Source: Bremerella sp. JC817 (lineage in GTDB: Bacteria > Planctomycetota > Planctomycetia > Pirellulales > Pirellulaceae). Taken from it: a stretch of 64,000 nt of DNA. The DNA lies in assembly GCF_040718835.1 (NCBI RefSeq), contig NZ_JBFEFG010000264.1:62001-126000 (forward strand). The letters run 5' to 3'. Both the position numbers and the translations under genes were made by a program. The notes under the pieces are model-generated. The model was given only the letters and a program-made list of their open reading frames with translations, ran no database searches and was not told the origin of the DNA. This document shows, in pieces, positions 52,535 through 60,785 of this stretch (the first letter of the stretch is position 1; each line of letters opens with the position of its first letter).

Positions 52535-53881
52535 ATGAGCTCATCTGAAGAATCACTCCGCGCGCTGGAAGAAGCGTTGCGGTTCAGCCCCGACAATATC
52601 CCGCTTCGTCGTCACCTGGCCGACTCGCTGTATGGCCTGGGCAAGTTTGAAGCGGCCATCGATCACTTTAAAGAGCTGACTCGCCAAGAGCCAGGCAACG
52701 AAGGCTGGCCGCTGCGGTTGGCCGATTGCTTTCTGCAGAACAACCAGGTCGGTGAAGCGGCCGTGGTGATCGAGCGGATCGTCCATGGTCGCGATGCATC
52801 GCCGGAAGCACATATGCTGGCGTGCCGTGTGGCGATGGCGGAAGGGGATACCTCATCGGCCGTTTACCACTACAAGACCGCGATCGATCTCGATCCGGAA
52901 CTGGAAGACGACGCCTTGAGCGAACGCTTGGGTGTCGGCGTGCAGTTTGAAGAAGGAGAAGTGGTCGAAGGAAAGATTCGCATCAATTCGACCGATCCGG
53001 CCGATGATCTGACCGCCGCGGTCGAACGTCCGAAGATCAAGTTCTCGGACGTGGGCGGGATGGAAGATCTCAAGGAAGAGATCCGGATGAAAATTATTTA
53101 TCCGATGCAAAACCCTGAGATCTACAAGGCCTACGGCAAAACGATCGGCGGCGGGATCATGATGTATGGGCCTCCGGGGTGTGGCAAGACGCACCTGGCT
53201 CGGGCCACCGCTGGCGAGATCGACGCCAACTTCATCAGTGTCGGCATCAACGATGTGCTCGACATGTGGATGGGCAATAGCGAACGCAACTTGCATCAGC
53301 TTTTCGAGGTTGCCCGAAACAGCAGCCCTTGCGTGATCTTCTTTGATGAAGTCGACGCACTGGGTGGTCGCCGTAGTGATATGAACGGCGGCAGTGCCCG
53401 GCAATTGATCAATCAGTTTCTGGCCGAGATGGATGGTGTCGAAAGTTCGAACGAAGGCGTGCTGATTCTTTCCGCGACGAATGCTCCCTGGCATGTCGAC
53501 TCCGCCTTCCGCCGACCAGGCCGTTTCGATCGCGTGATCTTCGTTCCGCCACCTGATGCTCCCTCGCGAACCGAAATCTTGCAGGTCCTTTGTCAAAACA
53601 AGCCGACCAAAGATGTCGACTTCAGTTACCTCGCCAAGAAAGCAGACCAGTTCTCTGGGGCCGACTTGAAGGCGGTCGTCGACCTGGCGGTCGAATCGAA
53701 ACTGAGCGAAGCACTGAAGACCGGCAAGCCCGTTCCGGTGACCGGCAAAGATGTACTGGCCGCGATCAAACGGCACAAGCCAACCACCAAAGAATGGTTT
53801 TCGACCGCGCGTAATTATGCCTTGTACGCGAACGACGGTGGGCTTTACGACGACATCCTGAGCTACATGAAATTGAAATGA
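52535..53881 (+). CDS. AAA+ ATPase with an N-terminal TPR domain
   Basis: A 448-residue protein. Residues 1-125 are three to four TPR units (SLRALEEALRFSPDNIPLRR, YGLGKFEAAIDHFKELTRQE, GDTSSAVYHYKTAIDLDP). A linker leads to a classical AAA module opening FSDVGGMEDLKEEI: Walker A GPPGCGKT (212-219), a pore loop DMWMGNSERN with Trp245 in the aromatic position, Walker B CVIFFDEVDAL (266-275), sensor 1 Asn316, arginine fingers Arg327 and Arg330 in FRRPGRFDR, and sensor 2 SGADLKA. It belongs to the Cdc48/FtsH-like clade and probably forms a hexamer that remodels proteins. Its stop overlaps the next start by ATGA. Confidence 0.85.
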   Translation: MSSSEESLRALEEALRFSPDNIPLRRHLADSLYGLGKFEAAIDHFKELTRQEPGNEGWPLRLADCFLQNNQVGEAAVVIERIVHGRDASPEAHMLACRVAMAEGDTSSAVYHYKTAIDLDPELEDDALSERLGVGVQFEEGEVVEGKIRINSTDPADDLTAAVERPKIKFSDVGGMEDLKEEIRMKIIYPMQNPEIYKAYGKTIGGGIMMYGPPGCGKTHLARATAGEIDANFISVGINDVLDMWMGNSERNLHQLFEVARNSSPCVIFFDEVDALGGRRSDMNGGSARQLINQFLAEMDGVESSNEGVLILSATNAPWHVDSAFRRPGRFDRVIFVPPPDAPSRTEILQVLCQNKPTKDVDFSYLAKKADQFSGADLKAVVDLAVESKLSEALKTGKPVPVTGKDVLAAIKRHKPTTKEWFSTARNYALYANDGGLYDDILSYMKLK

Positions 53882-55149
53882 ATCGACACGTCGAACGTGG
53901 TCAGATGCTGATCGATACGCACCGTTATGCGGAAGCGAAGAAGCAGATCAGCTTGGGACTGGCCGAAGATCCGCAAGATCCGATCGCGCACATGCTGCTG
54001 GGGATTTGTCACGCCAATCTCAAAGAGTACGATGCCGCGATCGAGCATGCCGAGTTCGCCGTGCATCAGGTACCTGACTCGGCGAACACGCACGGGGTGT
54101 TGGCCGCCATCTACCTGCAAGCCGACAAGTGCAAAGATGCGAAGCTCGGCGCCGAGCAGGCACTCCGCCTCGATCCTTCGTTGATCATGGCGATGAATGT
54201 GCTGGCCTCGGTTCATGCCCATAACAAGAACTGGGCGGAAGCCCGGCGTATGGCTGAGATGGCTCTGTCGTACAAGCCAGACGATATCGAAGCGATGAAC
54301 CTGCGTGCTTTGGCTTTGCGAAGCATGGGCGAGTCAGGGGCTTCGATCGACGAGTTGACTGAATCGTTGAAAGTCAACGCCGAAGATGCGACCTCGCATG
54401 CCAACCTGGGTTGGACCTATCTGCAAAATGGCAAGCTCGACAAGGCCGAGATTCATTTTCGCGAAGCACTGCGGATCAATCCGAATCTGGAATGGGCCCG
54501 CGTGGGTGCTCTCGAAACGCTGAAAGCGAAAGTACCGGTCTATCGCTGGATCCTCGGCTATTTCATGTGGATGGCGACGAAGACCCGCAGCATGCAGTGG
54601 GCGATCGTTATAGGTTTGCTGATCGGCTATCGCGTCGTCTTCCAGGCCCTGGTCAACAATCCGGCGACGGAAGGGCTCGCCTATGTTGTCATGGGGGCGT
54701 ATCTGATCTTCTGCGCGACGACCTGGTTCGCTGGGCCGATTTCGGATGCCCTCGTCGTATTGCATCCGTTCGGACGACTGGCGTTGACTCGCTGGGAACG
54801 GCTGGGCGGATTCGCGGTCGGTTCCGCAATCTTGCTGACGGTTGGCTGCCTGGTTGCCAATTTCTTCATGGCGAGTCAGATTGGACTTGTCCTCGCCATG
54901 TGCATCGGGTTCACGGCGATCCCAATGGCAATGATGTTTCAGATTCGCGAGGGGACGCCACGCAAGGTCATGGCAATCACGACCGTGGTGGCCGCCGGCC
55001 TGGCGATTGGCTTCGGCGTTGGTGCCATCTATGGACTCGAGAACCTGCCGGTTGCCGTCGCCTCCCTTTGCGAACGATGCACCCAGGCATTCATCTTCGT
55101 TCCGCTGGGAACCATCGTGTTAGCGAACATGCTGAGCAGCTATCGATAG
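53878..55149 (+). CDS. TPR membrane protein 1 of the AAA+ operon
   Basis: A 423-residue protein whose ATG overlaps the AAA+ stop (ATGA), so translation is coupled. Residues 1-215 are about six TPR units, ending in KAEIHFREALRINPNLEWARV then GALETLKAKVPVYRWIL. The rest is a membrane domain with about six helices. Between helices lies LHPFGRLALTRWER (residues 295-308), a motif shared with the next gene. There is no signal peptide, so the TPR half should be cytosolic. The arrangement suggests a membrane receptor presenting substrates or partners to the ATPase. No known family name can be given. Confidence 0.8.
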   Translation: MNRHVERGQMLIDTHRYAEAKKQISLGLAEDPQDPIAHMLLGICHANLKEYDAAIEHAEFAVHQVPDSANTHGVLAAIYLQADKCKDAKLGAEQALRLDPSLIMAMNVLASVHAHNKNWAEARRMAEMALSYKPDDIEAMNLRALALRSMGESGASIDELTESLKVNAEDATSHANLGWTYLQNGKLDKAEIHFREALRINPNLEWARVGALETLKAKVPVYRWILGYFMWMATKTRSMQWAIVIGLLIGYRVVFQALVNNPATEGLAYVVMGAYLIFCATTWFAGPISDALVVLHPFGRLALTRWERLGGFAVGSAILLTVGCLVANFFMASQIGLVLAMCIGFTAIPMAMMFQIREGTPRKVMAITTVVAAGLAIGFGVGAIYGLENLPVAVASLCERCTQAFIFVPLGTIVLANMLSSYR

Positions 55150-55161
55150 GCCTGAGCTTCT

Positions 55162-56436
55162 ATGGAACAACACGATCGGATCCGCATGCTGGTTGGGGCA
55201 GGGCGGTATGAAGAGGCTCGCAAGCAACTGATGTTGCGGTTGGTCGACGATCCGGAAGACCTCTTCGCCCACTTGCTACTGGTCGACTGTCTGATCGAAC
55301 TGAAAGACTATTCTGCAGCGGTCGAACATGCCGAAACGGCCGTCGGGTTGGCACCGGAGTTCGCCGAGACCCATGGCTGTCTGGCGTTTGCCTGTTTGAT
55401 GGCCAACCGATTGGCCGATGCCGAGATGTCGGCAAAGATCGGCGTCGCCATCGATCCTGAGTCGGTCTCTTGCTGGCTTGCTCTGGGGACGTATTACTCA
55501 CGCAAATCGCAGTGGCAACAAGCTCTGAATGCGGCCGATACTGTGTTGGCACTCGATCCTCAGCATCACGAAGCCCGAAACCTGAGGGCCTTCGCTATGC
55601 GTGGGCTGGGCAAGCTTGATGCCTCGCAGGAGGAACTCCGCGATACCTTACGAGAAAACCCGGAATCGGAATACTCGCACTGCAACTTCGGTTGGAACTG
55701 TTTGCATCGCGGGCAGATCGAGGAAGCGGAAGTTCATTTCCGCGAGGCGCTACGTCTCGATCCGAACTACGAAGATGCCCATCGAGGCGCATTGGAAACA
55801 CTCAAGGCGAAGTCCCCCATCTATCGCCGGTTACTCGCGTTTCTGCTATGGCTCGGGACCAAGACCACCGGCATGCAGTGGATGATTATTCTCGGCATCC
55901 TCGGCGTGATGATCGCGGTCGATCGAACGGTCGAGTGGCTGCAGTTGCCGCGGGTGGCCGCCGTCCCGATCGATGCCGCTGTGATTCTTTTCGGGGCGGC
56001 GCTCGCGTTTTCGGATGCCGTGACCAATTTCATGTTGCTCTTTCATCCCTTCGGGCGTCTCGCGATGTCGCGGTGGGAGCGGTGGCAAGGGGCGATCGGT
56101 GGTCCGTTGATCTTGCTGGCGGTCGGCACGATGATCACCTCGCGGATTGTCGAAATGAAAGAGATGAGCCTGATCAACTCAGGCGTGCTAACACTTGCGC
56201 TGCCGACCCTGTTACTCTTCCAAGCCGAAACCAAGTGGGCTCGCTGGGCCATGGTCGGAGCGTTGGTTCTGGCAGTTCCGCTGACTATCGGTCGCATGAT
56301 TCTTGCGTTCGGCCCTGAGGATCTTCCGCTGTTGGTGCTGCTATTCTGCCTCCCTTCGATCTTCATTTATCGTTGGTGGATCCTGATTACCTACATCACT
56401 TGTGTGGCCCTCGATAGCCTCGGAGAAGAAGGGTAG
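55162..56436 (+). CDS. TPR membrane protein 2 of the AAA+ operon
   Basis: A 424-residue paralogue of the preceding gene, which ends 12 bases upstream. TPR units fill residues 1-215 and end EAEVHFREALRLDPNYEDAH then GALETLKAKSPIYRRLL, nearly repeating protein 1. The membrane domain again starts at about residue 222, with TKTTGMQWMIILGILG matching TKTRSMQWAIVIGLLI, and holds FHPFGRLAMSRWERW (residues 294-308). Paralogues in the same operon at constant length suggest a heteromeric membrane complex rather than redundant copies. Function unknown. Confidence 0.8.
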   Translation: MEQHDRIRMLVGAGRYEEARKQLMLRLVDDPEDLFAHLLLVDCLIELKDYSAAVEHAETAVGLAPEFAETHGCLAFACLMANRLADAEMSAKIGVAIDPESVSCWLALGTYYSRKSQWQQALNAADTVLALDPQHHEARNLRAFAMRGLGKLDASQEELRDTLRENPESEYSHCNFGWNCLHRGQIEEAEVHFREALRLDPNYEDAHRGALETLKAKSPIYRRLLAFLLWLGTKTTGMQWMIILGILGVMIAVDRTVEWLQLPRVAAVPIDAAVILFGAALAFSDAVTNFMLLFHPFGRLAMSRWERWQGAIGGPLILLAVGTMITSRIVEMKEMSLINSGVLTLALPTLLLFQAETKWARWAMVGALVLAVPLTIGRMILAFGPEDLPLLVLLFCLPSIFIYRWWILITYITCVALDSLGEEG

Positions 56437-56438
56437 CT

Positions 56439-57716
56439 ATGGCATTGTATCCCGTCTCTCCGGATGGCTCGCAGGCCAACTTCTACATGGACCGTGGCTT
56501 GTTTTTGCTGCAAGCGAAACGGTATGCCGATGCCCGGCAGCAGTTCGCTTTGGCTTTGGGAGAAGACCCGGATAACCCACTAGGCCATGTGCGAATGGGA
56601 GTCACGCTGTGCGAACTGAAGCAAGTTCGCGAGGCGATTCCCTACGCCCAAGAAGCGATCCGATTGGGGGCCGATAATCCGTTGGTGATGCAAAACGCCG
56701 CTTGGATTTTGCAGCGCGACGAACGGTTTGACGAAGCGGAGAAGACGGTTCGCGAAGCGATTCGGATGGCTCCGGAATATGCCGATGCCTACTCGTTGTT
56801 GGCTTCAATCTTATATCGACTGCTGCAAAAGCAGGAAGCCTTGGAGATGGCCAATAAAGCGATCGAGCTCGATCCGAGCGATGGTTACTCGCATCGGCTG
56901 AAGGGCATTATTCTGCGTGATCTTGGCTTCAAAGATGAAGCAGATAAAGCGTTGAAAGAAGCCATACGGCAAGATCCAGAGAATCCCTGGACGCATCACT
57001 TTATGGGGCTCGCCCAAGCCGACTACGGAGATTTGCAGGCAGCCGAGTATCACTTCCGTGAGTCGCTGCGCATCGATCCGAATATCGAAGACTCGCGAAT
57101 GAGCCTACATCAGGCCAAAATCGCGACGACTCCGATCGGCAAGCTGCACAACTGGGGACGCGACTCAGCTGAGTTCGTGCTTGTCTTCTTCGTGCTGCTC
57201 CTGGGCGTGGGTGGTGGCATCTACGCGTCGAAAGTCGACAAAGTGATTCCAATGGCCCTGGCGCCGATCACTGGCCAATTGATTCTGGCCTCCGTGATCC
57301 GGGCAATCGTCGATCCACTTGGTGTGTGCTGGCTTTCGTTGACGAGCCAGGGAAGACAACTCTTCTCGCGTTGGGAGATTCGCAGCAGTTGGTTTCTGTT
57401 TGGGTTTCTGCTGCTTTATCTCGGCATTATGATCACGGGAATGGCCTTGGCGAGCCAGCCGATGGTGCTGGTCGCACTGCTGTTGGCGTTCGCTTACTTG
57501 CCGATCTCTGAGGTCTGCCGCACTTATAGTCCGAGGATCGCGAAGAACTGCATCATCTTCACGCTGGTCGCCATTCCGTTTGGCATTTTCTGCATCGTGC
57601 TGACGCTGACTGGTGATGAGTCAAACGACTACAACAGCTCAGCCTTCGCGTGGGCGGCCTACTTTGCCCTGACCGCGGTGCCAACCATCGTGGCAGAGGT
57701 CTATGAGGGCAAGTGA
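56439..57716 (+). CDS. TPR membrane protein 3 of the AAA+ operon
   Basis: A 425-residue, more divergent paralogue that starts 2 bases after the previous stop. TPR units cover residues 14-225 (AKRYADARQQFALALGEDPD, ERFDEAEKTVREAIRMAPEY, KQEALEMANKAIELDPSDGY, and the end AAEYHFRESLRIDPNIEDSR). The membrane domain starts near residue 244 and has about six helices. The motif is changed to DPLGVCWLS...GRQLFSRWE (292-313): the paired GR and RWE are kept but separated. It closes the operon; the convergent sulfatase gene begins 24 bases on. Confidence 0.8.
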   Translation: MALYPVSPDGSQANFYMDRGLFLLQAKRYADARQQFALALGEDPDNPLGHVRMGVTLCELKQVREAIPYAQEAIRLGADNPLVMQNAAWILQRDERFDEAEKTVREAIRMAPEYADAYSLLASILYRLLQKQEALEMANKAIELDPSDGYSHRLKGIILRDLGFKDEADKALKEAIRQDPENPWTHHFMGLAQADYGDLQAAEYHFRESLRIDPNIEDSRMSLHQAKIATTPIGKLHNWGRDSAEFVLVFFVLLLGVGGGIYASKVDKVIPMALAPITGQLILASVIRAIVDPLGVCWLSLTSQGRQLFSRWEIRSSWFLFGFLLLYLGIMITGMALASQPMVLVALLLAFAYLPISEVCRTYSPRIAKNCIIFTLVAIPFGIFCIVLTLTGDESNDYNSSAFAWAAYFALTAVPTIVAEVYEGK

Positions 57717-57740
57717 GTTTGCATCGGCCAGGCGGAAGGC

Positions 57741-59087
57741 TTATTCGTTTTCCAGCAAGATCGGTTCGCCGTAGATCTTTTCCTGATCGCCTTGTTCTTT
57801 CATCCAGGCATCAAGCTTTCCGCGAAGCTGGTTCAAGGTTTCGGCATGCTCAGGATCGAGAGCCAGGTTATTCTGCTCCATCGGATCGGCTTCGAGGTCG
57901 TACAACTCTTCGGCCGGACGCTGCGTGTAACGTTTCACTTTGCGGGCAGCCTCTTTGACCGTCTCCGCCTTCTTCACCCAGCTATCCCAGTAAGGGACCG
58001 GGCGTTTCTCGCGAACGACGTGCGAGCTGAACTTGAACTCTGGATGCAAGTTGCGAATGTACTTCCAGCGTTCGGTGCGGACACTGCGGGTCGGATAGAC
58101 ATTGTTGTTGCCATCGCCGCTATGGACCGTGAAGATCGCATCGCGATGATCGGTCTTCTCCCCTTCGAGCACTGGCAGGAACGACTTGCCATCGATCGAT
58201 TCCGGAGGCGTCTGTCCGGTGGCGGCGTACAGCGTCGGCAAGATGTCGACCCACGAGACCATCGCGCCGGTTCGCTTGTCGGCGGCAATGTGGCCTGGCC
58301 AGACCGCGATCATCGGCGTGCGAATGCCGTCGTCGTATAGCGTCCACTTGCCAAACGGCCACTGGGCGCCGTGATCGCTCGTGTGCAGAAAGAGGGTGTT
58401 CTCGCCCAGCTTGGCGTAGGCTTCGTCGAAGACTTCTCCAAGTTCGCGGTCCATCGTTTTCACGGCCTGATAATAGCGGGCCCGGGCAGCACGCGTCTGA
58501 GGCGTGTGGACATGCGTCAGCGGAATCTTGATCGACTTGGGATCGATATCCTTCGCTTCCGGCCATGGCACATGCGGCCAGTTCGTACCGACGAACAGCA
58601 CCAGTGGCTTGTCGCTCTCACGAGCCTTCAGCCATTTGATCGCTTCGCCAATGGCGATGTCTTCGTGATATTTGAAATGCTTCGCCAGGTCGAATCCGTA
58701 CTCAGGCGTCTGGGCGTAATGCCCGACTTTGCCGAATGAAACGACTTCATATCCCAGGTCCTGGAAATAGGCTGGCAGCTTCTTGATCTCGGCCCGAGGA
58801 CGCGAGTGATTCGGTTCGGCACCGTTGCGAGAAGGCATGAGGCCAGTCAGCAGAGCCGCGCGGCTGGGGGCACACGATGGCGAAGCGACGAAGGCTCGAT
58901 CGAACGTCAAGCCTTGCTTGGCGATTCGCTCCATATTGGGCGTCTTCAGGTCGGTTGAACCGTAGAGCGACGAATCGGTCAGCGTATGATCGTCCGAAAG
59001 AAAGACCACGATGTTGGGCAGATCCGCGGCACGGGCCGATCCGATCAACGCGAACAAGGCCAGCACAGCCAGCGAAATACGATGCAT
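57741..59087 (-). CDS. Secreted sulfatase, third of a tandem set
   Basis: The ATG at 59087 gives 448 residues with signal peptide MHRISLAVLALFALIGSARA. Core: NIVVFLSDDHTLTDSSLYG, the formylglycine site CAPSR (Cys72), SFGKVGHYAQ, GTNWPHVPWPE, LHTSDHGAQWPFGKWTLYDDGIR and a C-terminal YDLEADPMEQNNLA. It resembles heparan N-sulfatase/iduronate-type sulfatases more than the two tandem neighbours do. It is last in a minus-strand series (62507 to 57741), after a 55-base gap. Confidence 0.9.
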   Translation of the reverse strand: MHRISLAVLALFALIGSARAADLPNIVVFLSDDHTLTDSSLYGSTDLKTPNMERIAKQGLTFDRAFVASPSCAPSRAALLTGLMPSRNGAEPNHSRPRAEIKKLPAYFQDLGYEVVSFGKVGHYAQTPEYGFDLAKHFKYHEDIAIGEAIKWLKARESDKPLVLFVGTNWPHVPWPEAKDIDPKSIKIPLTHVHTPQTRAARARYYQAVKTMDRELGEVFDEAYAKLGENTLFLHTSDHGAQWPFGKWTLYDDGIRTPMIAVWPGHIAADKRTGAMVSWVDILPTLYAATGQTPPESIDGKSFLPVLEGEKTDHRDAIFTVHSGDGNNNVYPTRSVRTERWKYIRNLHPEFKFSSHVVREKRPVPYWDSWVKKAETVKEAARKVKRYTQRPAEELYDLEADPMEQNNLALDPEHAETLNQLRGKLDAWMKEQGDQEKIYGEPILLENE

Positions 59088-59142
59088 GACTAAAACTCCG
59101 GCGACAAGGGATGAGGGGTGTTCCGGCAAGTGGCACGGAAGG

Positions 59143-60765
59143 TTAGTTGGCAGGCTTCACGCGATCGAACCAGGCCTGCCACTGCTTCTTCATGTTGGCC
59201 AGTCGCTCTGGCTGCTCGGAGGCGAGGTTCTTCGTTTCGGTGCGGTCCTCTGCCAGGTGATATAGTTCCCACGGACCACCTTGGCGTGGCTGAACGACTT
59301 TCCAGCCATCGGCGATCACCGCCTTGCCACCTTCATGCTCGAAGTAAAGTTGCGGGTGACCTTCGCGCGTCTGATCTTGAAAGATCGGAGCGAGCGACTT
59401 GCCTTCCACCGGCGTGATCGTGTGCGAATCGTAGGTCGTCGGATAGGAAGCCCCAGCCAATTCCAGGCAGGTCGGCATCACATCGATGACATGCCCTTGT
59501 TGATCAGTCGTCGAACCTGGCTTCGCTTTCAGACCGCTCGGCCAATGAGCAATCATCGGCGTATGGGCTCCTCCTTCAAACGACTGCGCCTTCCAATAGC
59601 GGAACGGCGTGTTCACGGCGCTGGCCCAATACGAACCGATATAGCCCCAGGTCTCTTCGCTGCCAGGATTGAAGATCCCCTCGTACTGAATCGGTTTGCC
59701 TTCGCGAGTTTCGTTCGGTCGATCGAAGCCAGGGTTCAGGTAACGTTCCGGCGAAGCACCGTTGTCCGACATTACCAGGATCAAGGTATTGTCGTAGCGG
59801 CCGGCATCCTTCAAGGCCTGAATGACTCGGCCGACACTTTGATCGACGCTGTCGACCATCGCGGCATGGACCGCCAGCAACTGAGCCATGTGTTGCTTCT
59901 CTTCGGTCGACAGGGCATTCCAGTCGGGGCCTTCGCCTTGCAGGGCAGCCTTAGGAAACGTTTGTGGATCGATCAAGCCAGCTTCGACCATGCGGTCGTA
60001 GCGGGCATCACGAAGTTGGTGCCAGCCAGCAGCGTACTTGTCTTGATACTTGGCGATGTCTTCTGGCTTGGCATGCAGCGGCCAGTGAGGAGCGGTGTGG
60101 GCGACGTACATGAAGAAAGGAGCATCCTGCTTCGACATTTCTTCGATGTATTCCACCGCTTTGTCGCCGATCGCATCGGTCATGTAGAAATCGTCCGGGA
60201 CTTCTTTCACGATCTCGGTGCCGTCGACCAGCGAGAACGGATCGAAGTAATCGACCACACCCCAGATCGGACCGAAGTGCCGCTGGAAACCACGATTGAT
60301 CGGATAGGTTTCCGGCGGAGCGAATTCGCGATCGAAGTTCGATTGGTGATTGAGCCAGTCGAGCTGCTTCTGTCGGCCATCGATGGGATTCGTCTGGCTG
60401 AGATGCCACTTGCCAGCCATGGCGGTCTGATAGCCGGCCTGCTGCAGGGCTTCGGCAATCGTCACGCCATTCTTGGTCAGCGATCGGCCATTACGAATGA
60501 GACCGACCTGGTGCGGATAGAGCCCCGTCAACAATGCGGCCCGCGTCGGACAACAGCGAGCACAGTTGTAAAACGAAGTGAACCGCAAGCCTTCGGCGGC
60601 CAGTTTGTCGATGTTCGGCGTGTCGATCTCGCCGCCGTAGCAGCCAAGATCCGAGAAGCCAAGATCATCGAGCATGATCAGCACGATGTTCGGTCGCTCG
60701 TCCGCGTGGGCTGCGGTCGCCAGGAACAAGGTCAGCAGAAGCGAAAGAGAAAGGCAAATGCGCAT
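59143..60765 (-). CDS. Secreted arylsulfatase, second of a tandem set
   Basis: A 540-residue arylsulfatase with signal peptide MRICLSLSLLLTLFLATAAHA. Core: NIVLIMLDDLGFSDLGCYGGE, YNCARCCPTRAALLTGLYPH with formylglycine Cys71, AGKWHLSQTNP, VAHTAPHWPLHA and VMSDNGASPERYLNPG. The C-terminus is WELYHLAEDRTETKNLASEQ. It is a close relative of the gene 20 bases upstream (60786); together they are choline- or aryl-type sulfatases in broad terms, with no substrate assignable. Confidence 0.92.
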   Translation of the reverse strand: MRICLSLSLLLTLFLATAAHADERPNIVLIMLDDLGFSDLGCYGGEIDTPNIDKLAAEGLRFTSFYNCARCCPTRAALLTGLYPHQVGLIRNGRSLTKNGVTIAEALQQAGYQTAMAGKWHLSQTNPIDGRQKQLDWLNHQSNFDREFAPPETYPINRGFQRHFGPIWGVVDYFDPFSLVDGTEIVKEVPDDFYMTDAIGDKAVEYIEEMSKQDAPFFMYVAHTAPHWPLHAKPEDIAKYQDKYAAGWHQLRDARYDRMVEAGLIDPQTFPKAALQGEGPDWNALSTEEKQHMAQLLAVHAAMVDSVDQSVGRVIQALKDAGRYDNTLILVMSDNGASPERYLNPGFDRPNETREGKPIQYEGIFNPGSEETWGYIGSYWASAVNTPFRYWKAQSFEGGAHTPMIAHWPSGLKAKPGSTTDQQGHVIDVMPTCLELAGASYPTTYDSHTITPVEGKSLAPIFQDQTREGHPQLYFEHEGGKAVIADGWKVVQPRQGGPWELYHLAEDRTETKNLASEQPERLANMKKQWQAWFDRVKPAN

Positions 60766-60785
60766 GTCGGACTTCAGGCGAAAGT

